In this document: positions 1 to 8,394 of the stretch, piece after piece
Numbering within the stretch: position 1 is the first letter of the stretch
How the letters are laid out: every line of letters starts with the position of its first letter
Source of the DNA: Vibrio sp. 99-70-13A1
Lineage (GTDB): Bacteria; Pseudomonadota; Gammaproteobacteria; Enterobacterales; Vibrionaceae
Direction of reading: 5' to 3'
Assembly (NCBI RefSeq): GCF_013114625.1
Contig: NZ_VTXD01000002.1
Span: 248,001-312,000 of the forward strand
Length of the DNA stretch: 64,000 nt
The notes under the pieces: model-generated
What the model was told of the DNA's origin: nothing
Databases searched by the model: none
What the model saw: the letters and a program-made list of their open reading frames with translations, nothing else
Position numbers and translations under genes: made by a program

Positions 1-1
1 C

Positions 2-958
2 CATGTCACCAATAATTTCAAAGTAGTATCCCTATGGGATTCATTCCATGGTGCATCTTTAGATGCTATTTCTGTTGGCGGCGAAGCATGTTTTCGAGAA
101 GGGATGGGACCTTTAATGGCAGGTGTAGAGCGAATCCCTCCTGCCGTTTCATACCGTGGTGCTTTTCCTAATCCTAATGCTTCTAACAATGACAATAACC
201 AAGACCAAGCCAGTGACGTCCACTACGCTGATTACTTGGAATATGTCATAGAAAAAGAAGGCGGCATTGGTGCGTTTATTGCTGAAGCAGTGCGGAACAC
301 TGATGTGCAAGTACCCAGCAAAGCATATTGGAAACGAATCAGAGAGATTTGTGACAAACACAACGTCCTATTGATCATCGATGACATCCCTAATGGTATG
401 GGGCGAAGCGGCGAATGGTTCACGCATCAAGCTTTTGATATTGAGCCTGATATTTTATGCATTGGCAAAGGTTTAGGCGGGGGGCTCATTCCAATAGCCG
501 CCATGATTACAAAAGACAAATACAACACTGCTGCACAAGTCTCTTTAGGCCATTACACTCATGAAAAAAGCCCACTTGGTTGCGCGGCTGCTCTTGCAAC
601 AATCGAAGTCATTGAACAAGAAAAGCTATTAGACAAAACCCAATCTGATAGCAAGTTCATGCGCGAACAATTACTCCGCATGAAAGAGAAGTACCCTGTG
701 ATCGGAGATGTTAGAGGCATAGGCCTTCTATGGGGAGTCGAACTTGTCACTGATAGAACCACAAAAAACCGTGCCTTTGATGAAGCGGAAGCCACTTTAT
801 ATCAATGCTTAAACAATGGTCTGAGCTTTAAAGTCTCCCAAGGTAATGTCATTCAATTGAGTCCACCACTCATTATCAGTCGCACGAATTTACAGGCTGC
901 GCTCAATATATTCGAAAACGCCATTCAGCAAGTCTGTATTGATTTCAATTACATCTAG
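2..958 (+). CDS. pbfA: PbfA-like PLP-dependent (R)-1-hydroxy-2-aminoethylphosphonate ammonia-lyase (5' partial)
   Basis: The frame is open from base 2, so the gene starts left of the window; 318 residues are visible. The fold is class III aminotransferase: a His-Gly segment near the left edge (SFHGASLDA), the DDIPNGMGRSG stretch that holds the PLP-ring aspartate, and GKGLGGGLIPIAA, whose Lys is the expected Schiff-base residue. Generic class III aminotransferases are hard to tell apart by motif. The specific call rests on phnX following 131 bp downstream on the same strand. In Vibrio splendidus a class III-family enzyme in such clusters (PbfA) was shown to be a lyase that turns hydroxy-aminoethylphosphonate into phosphonoacetaldehyde, the PhnX substrate. 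The alternative is a 2-aminoethylphosphonate:pyruvate transaminase-like enzyme, but PhnW belongs to a different aminotransferase class. Family is sure; the exact reaction is inferred. Confidence 0.7.
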   Translation, partial: HVTNNFKVVSLWDSFHGASLDAISVGGEACFREGMGPLMAGVERIPPAVSYRGAFPNPNASNNDNNQDQASDVHYADYLEYVIEKEGGIGAFIAEAVRNTDVQVPSKAYWKRIREICDKHNVLLIIDDIPNGMGRSGEWFTHQAFDIEPDILCIGKGLGGGLIPIAAMITKDKYNTAAQVSLGHYTHEKSPLGCAAALATIEVIEQEKLLDKTQSDSKFMREQLLRMKEKYPVIGDVRGIGLLWGVELVTDRTTKNRAFDEAEATLYQCLNNGLSFKVSQGNVIQLSPPLIISRTNLQAALNIFENAIQQVCIDFNYI

Positions 959-1089
959 TGGAGAGCCTACTTTTACGCTCTCGCCTTATTTACTACACAA
1001 GATTCATTCACCAATTTTTTTACCCAAGTCGTCAGTTCCATTTTAAAACGAGCATGATGACAACGGAACAAACCAGATAGGATTAGAAA

Positions 1090-1908
1090 ATGAATAAGAC
1101 ATCACCAGTACAAGCAGTGATTTTTGACTGGGCAGGCACGATTGTCGATTTCGGCTCGTTTGCTCCTACCAGTATTTTTGTTGAAGCATTCAAGCAAGGT
1201 TTTGATTTCGATATTGATCTATCAGAAGCTCGAGAGCCGATGGGATTAGGCAAATGGGATCATATTCAAGCCGTGGGGAAAATAGTCTCTGTCGATAAAC
1301 GTTGGAACGAAAAATTCGGACGTTCAATGACCAACGACGATATTGATGCGATCTATGCTGCTTTCATGCCTCTACAAAAAGCGAAAGTCGCCGATCACGC
1401 CGAACCTATTTTAAACGCTATTGAAGTAGTAGATAGTTTAAAAACACATGGCATCAAAATTGGGTCTTGCTCTGGTTACCCTCGCGAGGTGATGGACGTA
1501 TTAATTCCTGTAGCCACTGACTATGGCTATAAGCCAGACTGTGTTGTGGCTACTGATGACTTGCCTCAAGGTGGTCGCCCGGCTCCTTATATGGCACTTA
1601 AAAATGTCATTGACTTATCAGTAACGGACGTTGCTGCTTGCATTAAAGTTGATGACTCGACACCAGGGATTTACGAAGGTCATAATGCGGGAATGTGGAC
1701 CGTGGGGCTATTACTCTCCGGCAATGAAGCAGGGCTCACTTATCAAGAATTTCTCAATGCTGATGAAGCAACATTAAGTGCGGCTCGTGAAAAAGCGAGA
1801 ATAAAACTGAATAAATCAACACCGCACTACTTAATCGATACCATTGATGATTTCCCAAGTGTCGTCGCGGATATTGAAAAACGACTGCTTGCTGGTGAAA
1901 GACCTTAA
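1090..1908 (+). CDS. phnX: Phosphonoacetaldehyde hydrolase (phosphonatase) PhnX
   Basis: This 272-residue HAD-superfamily enzyme cleaves the C-P bond of phosphonoacetaldehyde to acetaldehyde and phosphate in the cytoplasm. The N-terminal motif VIFDWAGTIVDFGS carries the nucleophilic Asp13 and the Ala-Gly spacing typical of phosphonatases. GLGKWDHI supplies Lys55, matching the Schiff-base lysine of the Bacillus cereus enzyme. A later KVDDSTPGI segment fits the HAD acidic metal motif. A usable ribosome site (AGGA) lies about 9 bases before the ATG. The gene follows the PbfA-like gene by 131 bp and probably shares its transcript, which would complete degradation of aminoethylphosphonates as a source of P, N and C. 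Confidence 0.93.
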   Translation: MNKTSPVQAVIFDWAGTIVDFGSFAPTSIFVEAFKQGFDFDIDLSEAREPMGLGKWDHIQAVGKIVSVDKRWNEKFGRSMTNDDIDAIYAAFMPLQKAKVADHAEPILNAIEVVDSLKTHGIKIGSCSGYPREVMDVLIPVATDYGYKPDCVVATDDLPQGGRPAPYMALKNVIDLSVTDVAACIKVDDSTPGIYEGHNAGMWTVGLLLSGNEAGLTYQEFLNADEATLSAAREKARIKLNKSTPHYLIDTIDDFPSVVADIEKRLLAGERP

Positions 1909-2325
1909 AAAAACCACGTCATTTAAACCTTGCTCTCTTGCAACCGCTCTCTAACACTTCCCCCCTAATTAAGCCTTCGTTTTTGTATTAACAAGGCTTA
2001 AATGGCATTTTAAAACTGATAATTAATTGACGGTTTAACTCACCAAAACTGCTTATCCCCCCCTTTGAATTTACCATTCAAAGTAAGGTAAATGCTCACC
2101 TTCGACTTCTTTCTGATAAATAAATTCAAAAAAAGTACAAAAAAGACATGCTTTATGCCCAACCTATTGACTATAATACCAAATGGAAACAGCAGAAATA
2201 ACATAATAAAACATATATAACATTTACGTAAACTCACAGAGCAATGGATATGGCAATTTATTGACACTTCCATCAATAGTCTTGTGAATAGTTTTACATT
2301 ACTACATTGATCAAAGGATAGGATT
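1909..2325. other. Intergenic region with an inverted repeat; leader of the OmpA-like gene
   Basis: This 417-base non-coding gap holds a perfect 9+9 inverted repeat (TTAAGCCTT at 1969-1977 and its complement at 1993-2001, 15-base loop). It lies about 60 bases past phnX and may be its terminator, although no clean T-tract follows. The rest is AT-rich and should carry the promoter of the downstream outer-membrane gene, which has a strong ribosome site (AAAGGATAGGATT before the ATG). I see no convincing gene here. A reverse frame across 2040-2492 runs into the OmpA-like gene and looks like a shadow. Confidence 0.5.
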
Positions 2326-3345
2326 ATGAGTAAATTATCAAAAGTAGCAGTTGCTCTAATTGCAGCCTCTGGTATCGCTTCGCACGCTTCAATGGCTGAA
2401 ACATACATTGGTGGTAAAATCGGGTTAGGTTGGCTTGATAGCGCATGTGCGACTAGCGCTAATTGTGAAGATGACGCTGTCGGCGCTGGCATTTACACGG
2501 GGTTTAATTTCAGTGAACAAGTTGGTGTAGAGCTAAGTTCAGATTACTTAGGTGGCTATGAAACAAACTTTTCGAAATCAGGTGTTAACTACCAGTTCGA
2601 TGAACCAATCATTGCTATCTCTCTAGCACCAAAGTTCTCAATCCCACTAGAGAACAATTTCTCTCTACTATTTAAACCTGGTCTAGCATACATTGCTCAT
2701 GCAGGCGAGACTGACGTTGTACCGACGCTTGCTTTCGGTGCTGAAAAACGATTATCTGACGATTTTGCATTTCGAGTAGAATACCAATACTTCAACGACT
2801 TCGATGATAAAATTGTTCAAGACTTAAATGCGAACTTCTTGTCTGTAGGTCTATCTTACTACTTTGGTGCAGCAGCCCCTGCAGCCGCAGCTGCTGTGGT
2901 AACACAAGCACCAGCTGAACCAGTAGTAGAGCCAGCACCGGTTGTTGAAGCGCCAAAACCAGTGATAGTAACCAAAGCTCAAAAAGGTTCTTACACGCAA
3001 GAGCTATTCGCAACGAATAGTGCTGAGCTATCAGCTGCAGGTGAACAGACGCTTGAGCCTCTACTAACGATTCTACTTGCTCACCCAGAGTCAAATATCG
3101 AAATCGTAGGTCACACAGATTCAACTGGTAGTGAAAAATACAACCAAATGATTTCTGAGAAACGTGCTAGCGCAGTTGCGGCTTACTTTGAAGAAAATGG
3201 CGTAGCGACAGATCGTATCTCAGCTTCAGGTGAAGGTGAATCTAACCCTATCGCATCAAATGCGACTGCTGAAGGTCGAAGCCAAAACCGTCGTGTTGAA
3301 ACTAACATTCCAAGCTTTGAGTACAAAGAAGAAGTAATGAAATAA
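2326..3345 (+). CDS. OmpA family outer-membrane protein
   Basis: The protein has 339 residues. A signal peptide (cleavage near SMA-ETYIGGK, about residue 24) leads into an OmpA-type beta-barrel of about 155 residues. A Pro/Ala/Val-rich hinge (about residues 183-215, with repeated AP and EPV units) then joins a C-terminal OmpA peptidoglycan-binding domain. That domain contains the hallmark IVGHTDSTGSEKYN...SEKRASAV and a RSQNRRVE end, which hold the Asp and Arg that bind diaminopimelate. It should anchor the outer membrane to peptidoglycan. The gene stands alone with its own strong terminator. Vibrios have several OmpA paralogues, so no gene symbol is given. Confidence 0.9.
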   Translation: MSKLSKVAVALIAASGIASHASMAETYIGGKIGLGWLDSACATSANCEDDAVGAGIYTGFNFSEQVGVELSSDYLGGYETNFSKSGVNYQFDEPIIAISLAPKFSIPLENNFSLLFKPGLAYIAHAGETDVVPTLAFGAEKRLSDDFAFRVEYQYFNDFDDKIVQDLNANFLSVGLSYYFGAAAPAAAAAVVTQAPAEPVVEPAPVVEAPKPVIVTKAQKGSYTQELFATNSAELSAAGEQTLEPLLTILLAHPESNIEIVGHTDSTGSEKYNQMISEKRASAVAAYFEENGVATDRISASGEGESNPIASNATAEGRSQNRRVETNIPSFEYKEEVMK

Positions 3346-3368
3346 GATTTTTTCTTAACACTATTAAT

Positions 3369-3399
3369 AAAAAACCAACCTAATTAGGTTGGTTTTTTT
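3369..3399 (+). terminator. Rho-independent terminator of the OmpA-like gene
   Basis: A perfect hairpin AACCAACCTAATTAGGTTGGTT is followed by a run of T. It lies 24 bases past the stop codon at 3345. The A-rich 5' flank makes it potentially active on the minus strand as well, where it would serve the osmC-like gene. Confidence 0.9.
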
Positions 3400-3520
3400 G
3401 TTTAACGTTCATTCAATGTCTAGCGCTGTTTTCTTTAAATCAGGGTCTTAAACTGAGCGAACCTATACACCAACTGTAGGTAATTGCTAAACCATTAACC
3501 AGATAGCCTAAAACATCGCT

Positions 3521-3919
3521 TTAGATAATTTCCCAGCTATGTGTCATGTTAATACCTGCACCCAACATTAGACATACTGAGCAATATTTGTCCAAAGAGT
3601 CAGCACAAACTTTTGCAACAATATCTTTGTTAAGGTTGTCGCCTGAAACTTCAAAGTGAATGTTCACCTTAGTAAAGATGCGAGGAGCCGTTTCACGACG
3701 CTCTGTGTCAAGCTTTGCATTACATGCCGTTACGTGTTGTCCTGCCTCTTTTAGCCCATCAACCACATCAACAGAGCTACAACCACCAGCAGCCATTAAG
3801 ACCATCTCCATTGGACTTGGTGCCGTTGCTCCACCACTTCCGTCCATGACGATTGAATGCCCAGACTGAGATTGACCAAGAAATTTAAAACCTTCTACCC
3901 ATTTAACTTCTGCTTGCAT
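3521..3919 (-). CDS. yhfA: OsmC/YhfA family protein
   Basis: The protein has 132 residues and starts MQAEVKWVEGFKFLG, which is very close to the start of E. coli YhfA. I chose this ATG rather than one 42 bases further upstream because AGGATC lies just ahead of it and the homologue starts at the same place. The OsmC-fold signature APSPMEMVLMAAGGCSSVDVV contains one conserved redox Cys, and KYCSVCLMLG contains the second. OsmC proteins are cytoplasmic thiol peroxidases or related. YhfA itself has no settled function, so peroxide reduction is only family-level inference. It is divergent from msrAB, another oxidative-damage gene. Confidence 0.88.
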   Translation of the reverse strand: MQAEVKWVEGFKFLGQSQSGHSIVMDGSGGATAPSPMEMVLMAAGGCSSVDVVDGLKEAGQHVTACNAKLDTERRETAPRIFTKVNIHFEVSGDNLNKDIVAKVCADSLDKYCSVCLMLGAGINMTHSWEII

Positions 3920-4115
3920 GCTGATCCTATGTGCGCTGAATGCGCTATCGTTATAATTCAAACCAAATATATTTTTAGTACGTTACTACCACTGAGCATT
4001 AGAGGCAATATTTCCTCGCTCATAAAATTTTTCACTTTTTTTGTAATTTTTTACGCCCTAACCCTGTCTCTATTCGTACATTCAAATGAATGATAGAACA
4101 CAAGATGAGGTATCT

Positions 4116-5258
4116 ATGAAGAAGTTATCTAAAATATTGGTATCACTCGCGGTAGCACTGCCGCTGATTTCTCTATTTGTAAGCCAAGCTGGCACTGCCG
4201 ATACTATGGATAAAATGGCAACATCAGGGAAGATGGAAGTAGCAACTTTAGCCGGAGGGTGCTTTTGGTGTACAGAGTCAGATTTAGAAAAGCTCGATGG
4301 TGTGATTGAAGTCACTTCAGGTTATGCCGGTGGTTCATTAGAAAACCCGACTTATCGACAGGTCTCATCGGGTAAGTCAGGACATATTGAAGTCATTGAG
4401 GTTGTCTACGATCCAAAAGCTGTCAACTATGAACAAGTCCTTGACCAGTTTTTCCGTCACATAGACCCAACAGATGATAAAGGCTCATTTGTAGATAGAG
4501 GTCCACATTACCGCCCTGCTATCTTCTTTCACAATCAAGAACAGAAGATGATTGCGGAACAGTTTATGGCAGAGATTGAAGAAGCGAATATCTTTAAGAA
4601 GCCACTAAAAACTGAGCTCATTGCACTAGACAAATTTTGGCCTGCGGAAGGGTACCATCAAGACTATTACAAAAAGAGTAAAGTTCGTTATAACTACTAC
4701 CGTTACGCATCTGGTCGCGATCAATACTTAGATAAGATATTCGGTGATGACCGCGAGGATAAACCGCAAACCATTCGTCAGATCATCGATGACAAAAAGG
4801 TTGCTGCAAATTTAAAAGCCTACTCTAAGCCAACACAAACTGAAATAAAGGCAAAACTGACCAAGCTTCAATATGAAGTGACTCAGAATGATGCGACAGA
4901 ACGTTCGTTTAGCAATGAATATTGGGATAACAAGCAAGAAGGTATCTACGTTGATATCGTGACTGGTGAACCGTTATTCTCATCAGCTGACAAGTATAAA
5001 TCAGGCACTGGTTGGCCGAGTTTCACTAAGCCTATCAATGATGCCTATGTAGTGACTACAACGGATTATAAGTTGCTGTACCCACGAACTGAAGTACGTA
5101 GCCGATTTGGTGACTCTCATCTTGGTCATGTATTTAAAGATGGACCCGCTCCTACCGGTTTACGATACTGCATGAACTCTGCTGCCATGCGTTTTATTCC
5201 AGCAGATAAGCTAGCAGAAGAAGGTTACCAAGAGTATGTGGAAATGTTCGAAGGCTAA
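4116..5258 (+). CDS. msrAB: Bifunctional peptide methionine sulfoxide reductase MsrA/MsrB, exported
   Basis: The 380-residue fusion repairs both S- and R-methionine sulfoxide. I start it at 4116, where GAGG lies 5 bases ahead of the ATG, not at the ATG at 4086. The N-terminus is then a clean Sec signal ([20 protein letters not shown]), so the enzyme should act in the periplasm. The MsrA domain carries GGCFWC with catalytic Cys49. The MsrB domain carries [18 protein letters not shown] and RYCMNSAAM with catalytic Cys352. The zinc-binding CxxC pairs of many MsrB enzymes are missing, as in PilB-type fusions. Electrons would need a periplasmic donor; the Scs/DsbD-type system at 33.6-37.3 kb is one candidate (inference). 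Confidence 0.92.
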   Translation: MKKLSKILVSLAVALPLISLFVSQAGTADTMDKMATSGKMEVATLAGGCFWCTESDLEKLDGVIEVTSGYAGGSLENPTYRQVSSGKSGHIEVIEVVYDPKAVNYEQVLDQFFRHIDPTDDKGSFVDRGPHYRPAIFFHNQEQKMIAEQFMAEIEEANIFKKPLKTELIALDKFWPAEGYHQDYYKKSKVRYNYYRYASGRDQYLDKIFGDDREDKPQTIRQIIDDKKVAANLKAYSKPTQTEIKAKLTKLQYEVTQNDATERSFSNEYWDNKQEGIYVDIVTGEPLFSSADKYKSGTGWPSFTKPINDAYVVTTTDYKLLYPRTEVRSRFGDSHLGHVFKDGPAPTGLRYCMNSAAMRFIPADKLAEEGYQEYVEMFEG

Positions 5259-5332
5259 TATACCTTCCTGTGTCTTCACCAATAAAGAGGGTGAGATCTG
5301 ACACATCAGTAACCTTATAAAAAATATTACTC

Positions 5333-5372
5333 AAATGCCAACTGACCAGATTTATAATTTCAGTTGGCATTT
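5333..5372 (+). terminator. Terminator of msrAB
   Basis: A 13-bp perfect inverted repeat (AAATGCCAACTGA and its complement) around a 14-base loop ends in a T-run. It lies about 75 bases past the msrAB stop. Confidence 0.85.
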
Positions 5373-5615
5373 TTATTGGCAAGACTAGTGTAAATTAATC
5401 AAACCTCCTTAATATAAACAGCAACCTGAACCTTCATTAACCTATTACCTTGTCGCTCACTAGAAATGAGTTGCTTTCATTTCACTTAATTATGCCTACC
5501 TTGTCTTCACTCTCCCCTAACCATCTTTAAACCTTCTAATCAATTGATTTATAAAGCTAGAGAAGCCGCTCGATATCTGCTAGCTTTCAAATAACGTCTC
5601 CAGTGGCATCATTAT
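5373..5615. other. Gap between msrAB terminator and mscS-like gene
   Basis: Together with the terminator this makes a 357-base gap. It is AT-rich and has no open frame with a ribosome site. It presumably contains the promoter for the mechanosensitive channel gene. I see no repeat or operator that I can name. Confidence 0.4.
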
Positions 5616-6743
5616 ATGAATGACTTAATTACTCAATTTCAAACTTACATCACCGCTCAGCCCAATGATTGGGGTACTAGCGTTTTGTTTATTACCGTAG
5701 CCAGTTTCATCGCTTGGATTGCATGGCGCATCTTACAAGGTCGCTTAGCCACACTGGCAGAAAAAACCCCTTTTCATTGGGATGACCTTCTACTAGACGC
5801 TCTAAAAACGCCAGTCAGCACGTTGATATGGTGCTGGCCAGCAACCGTCTCCCTTGGGTTCATATTACAAGACCATTTTGGTAGTAAGATAAATTGGTTG
5901 AGCACGGTTAAACTGATTGTGGTTATCAGTATTTTTGTATGGATCACCTTACGTTTAATCAGCAATGTCGAAGAGTACGTTTTAGCTGCTAAGAAGCGAG
6001 ATGAAACGACAGTCCAAGCCATAGCCAAAGTCGCCCGATTGTTTTTTATGGTTATCGGTACTTTAACCATCATGCAGGCTTTCGGCTTAAGCTTATCTGG
6101 TCTTCTTACCTTCGGTGGTGTGGGTGGCTTAATTGTCGGTTTAGCCGCAAAAGATCTACTATCTAACTTCTTTGGCGGCATGATGATTTACTTCGACCGC
6201 CCGTTCAAAGTCGGCGATTGGATCCGCTCACCGGACAGACAAATTGAAGGTACGGTTGAGAGAATTGGTTGGAGAATGACGATCATTCGTACCTTCGATA
6301 AACGTCCATTGTATGTACCTAACTCAGTTTTCAGTAATATTGTGGTTGAGAACCCATCACGCATGTTGAACAGAAGAATCAACGAAACAATCGGCTTGCG
6401 TTACCAAGATGCAGATAAAATGCAGCTTATCGTAAATGATGTAAAAGCCATGCTTGAAACACATCCAGACATAGATGCCAAGCAAACCCTTATCGTCAAT
6501 TTTGATAAATTTGGTCCTTCTTCCCTTAACTTTTTTATCTATACCTTTACCAAAACGGTGAACTGGATTCGCTACCATGAAGTGAAACAAGATGTGCTTT
6601 TGCAAGTATTGGCTATTATCCATGAACACCAAGCGGATATTGCTTTCCCAACTCAAACTCTAAAGCTTGAGCCTCAAGAAATCGGCATGGCTGGAGAACT
6701 ATCTGGCTCACTTTCAAACTTACAGGCAGATCCACAGAGGTAA
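5616..6743 (+). CDS. MscS-family mechanosensitive ion channel
   Basis: The 375-residue inner-membrane protein has about four predicted membrane spans in its first 180 residues. The pore-lining TM3 is recognisable as GGVGGLIVGLAAKDLLSNFFGG, rich in packed Gly/Ala like MscS. The beta domain follows (YFDRPFKVGDWIRS...GTVERIGWRMTIIRTFD) and then a cytoplasmic alpha/beta cage domain. With one extra helix pair ahead of the MscS core it resembles the YnaI/YbdG size class more than MscS itself (286 aa). It should open on hypo-osmotic shock to release solutes. It ends 55 bases before manC, so read-through into manC is possible. Confidence 0.9.
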   Translation: MNDLITQFQTYITAQPNDWGTSVLFITVASFIAWIAWRILQGRLATLAEKTPFHWDDLLLDALKTPVSTLIWCWPATVSLGFILQDHFGSKINWLSTVKLIVVISIFVWITLRLISNVEEYVLAAKKRDETTVQAIAKVARLFFMVIGTLTIMQAFGLSLSGLLTFGGVGGLIVGLAAKDLLSNFFGGMMIYFDRPFKVGDWIRSPDRQIEGTVERIGWRMTIIRTFDKRPLYVPNSVFSNIVVENPSRMLNRRINETIGLRYQDADKMQLIVNDVKAMLETHPDIDAKQTLIVNFDKFGPSSLNFFIYTFTKTVNWIRYHEVKQDVLLQVLAIIHEHQADIAFPTQTLKLEPQEIGMAGELSGSLSNLQADPQR

Positions 6744-6798
6744 GCCATAACGTGTTAACATAATGAAAGTAATCATCTCATTCATGTAATACCACTTT

Positions 6799-8394
6799 AT
6801 GATTTTACCTGTCATTTTAGCAGGCGGCTCTGGGAGTCGCCTGTGGCCTTTATCCCGCGAGCTATACCCTAAACAGTTTTTAACGATCGCTGGTGAGCAA
6901 TCTATGCTCCAGCAAACTATTGCTCGTTTAGACGGTCTCGATAAACACTTTCTCAACCTAAAATGCCACGACCCTTTAATCATTTGTAATGAAGAGCATC
7001 GCTTTATTGCTGCGGAACAAATACGTGCAGCTGGGGCTAAGCATTCTGATATTGTATTAGAACCTTTTGGCAGAAATACGGCTCCAGCTATCGCGCTCGC
7101 AGCGTTTTATGCAGTCCATCAATCACAGCCAAAAGTAGAAATCGGAACTACTGCAGCAGAGTCCAAATCAGCCACCCAAAATCCAAATGATTTGAGCAAC
7201 AATGAGCCGACCTTATTAGTGCTTGCTGCAGATCACCATATATCGGATGTCGCGGCATTCCAGCGAGCAATCAGCAGCGGTGTGGACTATGCCGATATCG
7301 GAAAGCTTGTCACGTTTGGTATCACTCCAGGCACCCCGGAAACAGGTTATGGCTACATTAAGCAAGGGAAAGCTCTGCAAGGCACTCCTGATTCCCAACG
7401 CTCCGCCTCATCTGAAACACAGGCGAATCAAGCATTCGCAATCGATCAATTTGTTGAGAAACCCGATAAAAAAACCGCTGAGAATTACCTAAGCAGCGGT
7501 GAGTACTTGTGGAACAGCGGCATGTTCATGTTTAAAGCCTCTCAATATTTAGAAGAGTTAAGAAAACATCAGCCAGAGATCCTTCGCGCTTGTGAACAGG
7601 CTTTTTCTAAACGAACCAGTGATCTAGATTTTGTACGTATAGACTCCGAAGCCTTTGAACTCAGCCCTAGCGTCTCCATTGATTATGCTGTGATGGAAAA
7701 AACCCAGCATGCTGCCGTGATTCCCATGAATGCAGGATGGAATGATATTGGATCTTGGTCAGCCATTTGGGATGTCAGCGATAAAGACACAAATAACAAT
7801 GTTATTGAAGGTGATGTACTGACTGTCGACTCTCAGCAAAATTACATTCATGCAGAGAACAAACTAGTCGCGACAGTTGGTGTTAATAACTTGATTATCG
7901 TAGAAACCAAAGATGCCATTTTAGTCGCTGATAAAGATAAAGTTCAGGGTGTGAAGTCGATTGTCGAGCAGCTCAACCAGTCAGATAGGACAGAGCATAA
8001 ACACCATCGAGAAGTTTTCCGTCCATGGGGGAAATATGATGTGGTTGATTTAGGTAAACGAGACAAAGTAAAACGAATCACAGTGAAAGCGGGGCATAAA
8101 CTTTCACTACAGATGCATCACCACAGAGCCGAGCATTGGGTTGTTGTTGCAGGTACAGCCAAAGTCACAAATAATGATGAGACATATTTAGTAGGTGAAG
8201 ATCAGTCGACTTATATACCACTTGGTCATATTCACAGCTTAGAAAACCCTGGGATCATTCCATTAGAGATGATTGAAGTACAAACGGGGCACTATTTAAG
8301 TGAAGACGACATTGTCCGTTACCAAGATCACTATGGTCGTCAGAATACTCAGTATAAAATTAACCCCGTCCTTAAGCCAAAACCCCAATCATGA
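6799..8394 (+). CDS. manC: Mannose-1-phosphate guanylyltransferase / mannose-6-phosphate isomerase
   Basis: The 531-residue type II phosphomannose isomerase/GDP-mannose pyrophosphorylase begins with the nucleotidyltransferase signature LAGGSGSRLWPLSRELYPKQF. It also has FVEKPD and a C-terminal cupin half (LSLQMHHHRAEHWVVVAG...IPLGHIHSLENPG) that holds the isomerase metal site. It makes GDP-mannose for surface polysaccharide. The family is usually about 470-480 residues. The excess is two hydrophilic Ser/Thr/Gln/Asn-rich insertions, around residues 110-137 and 195-213, both at loop positions. The stop overlaps manB by 4 bases, so the two are translationally coupled. No glycosyltransferase or other polysaccharide genes lie nearby in the window. 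Confidence 0.94.
   Translation: MILPVILAGGSGSRLWPLSRELYPKQFLTIAGEQSMLQQTIARLDGLDKHFLNLKCHDPLIICNEEHRFIAAEQIRAAGAKHSDIVLEPFGRNTAPAIALAAFYAVHQSQPKVEIGTTAAESKSATQNPNDLSNNEPTLLVLAADHHISDVAAFQRAISSGVDYADIGKLVTFGITPGTPETGYGYIKQGKALQGTPDSQRSASSETQANQAFAIDQFVEKPDKKTAENYLSSGEYLWNSGMFMFKASQYLEELRKHQPEILRACEQAFSKRTSDLDFVRIDSEAFELSPSVSIDYAVMEKTQHAAVIPMNAGWNDIGSWSAIWDVSDKDTNNNVIEGDVLTVDSQQNYIHAENKLVATVGVNNLIIVETKDAILVADKDKVQGVKSIVEQLNQSDRTEHKHHREVFRPWGKYDVVDLGKRDKVKRITVKAGHKLSLQMHHHRAEHWVVVAGTAKVTNNDETYLVGEDQSTYIPLGHIHSLENPGIIPLEMIEVQTGHYLSEDDIVRYQDHYGRQNTQYKINPVLKPKPQS

Noticed and set aside
2040..2492. Reverse-strand frame of 150 codons over the phnX-ompA gap
   Set aside because: It overlaps the OmpA-like start, lacks a ribosome site and has an implausible composition; treated as a shadow.
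4086..4115. Earlier ATG for msrAB
   Set aside because: It has no ribosome site and would put ten polar residues ahead of the signal peptide; 4116 fits better.
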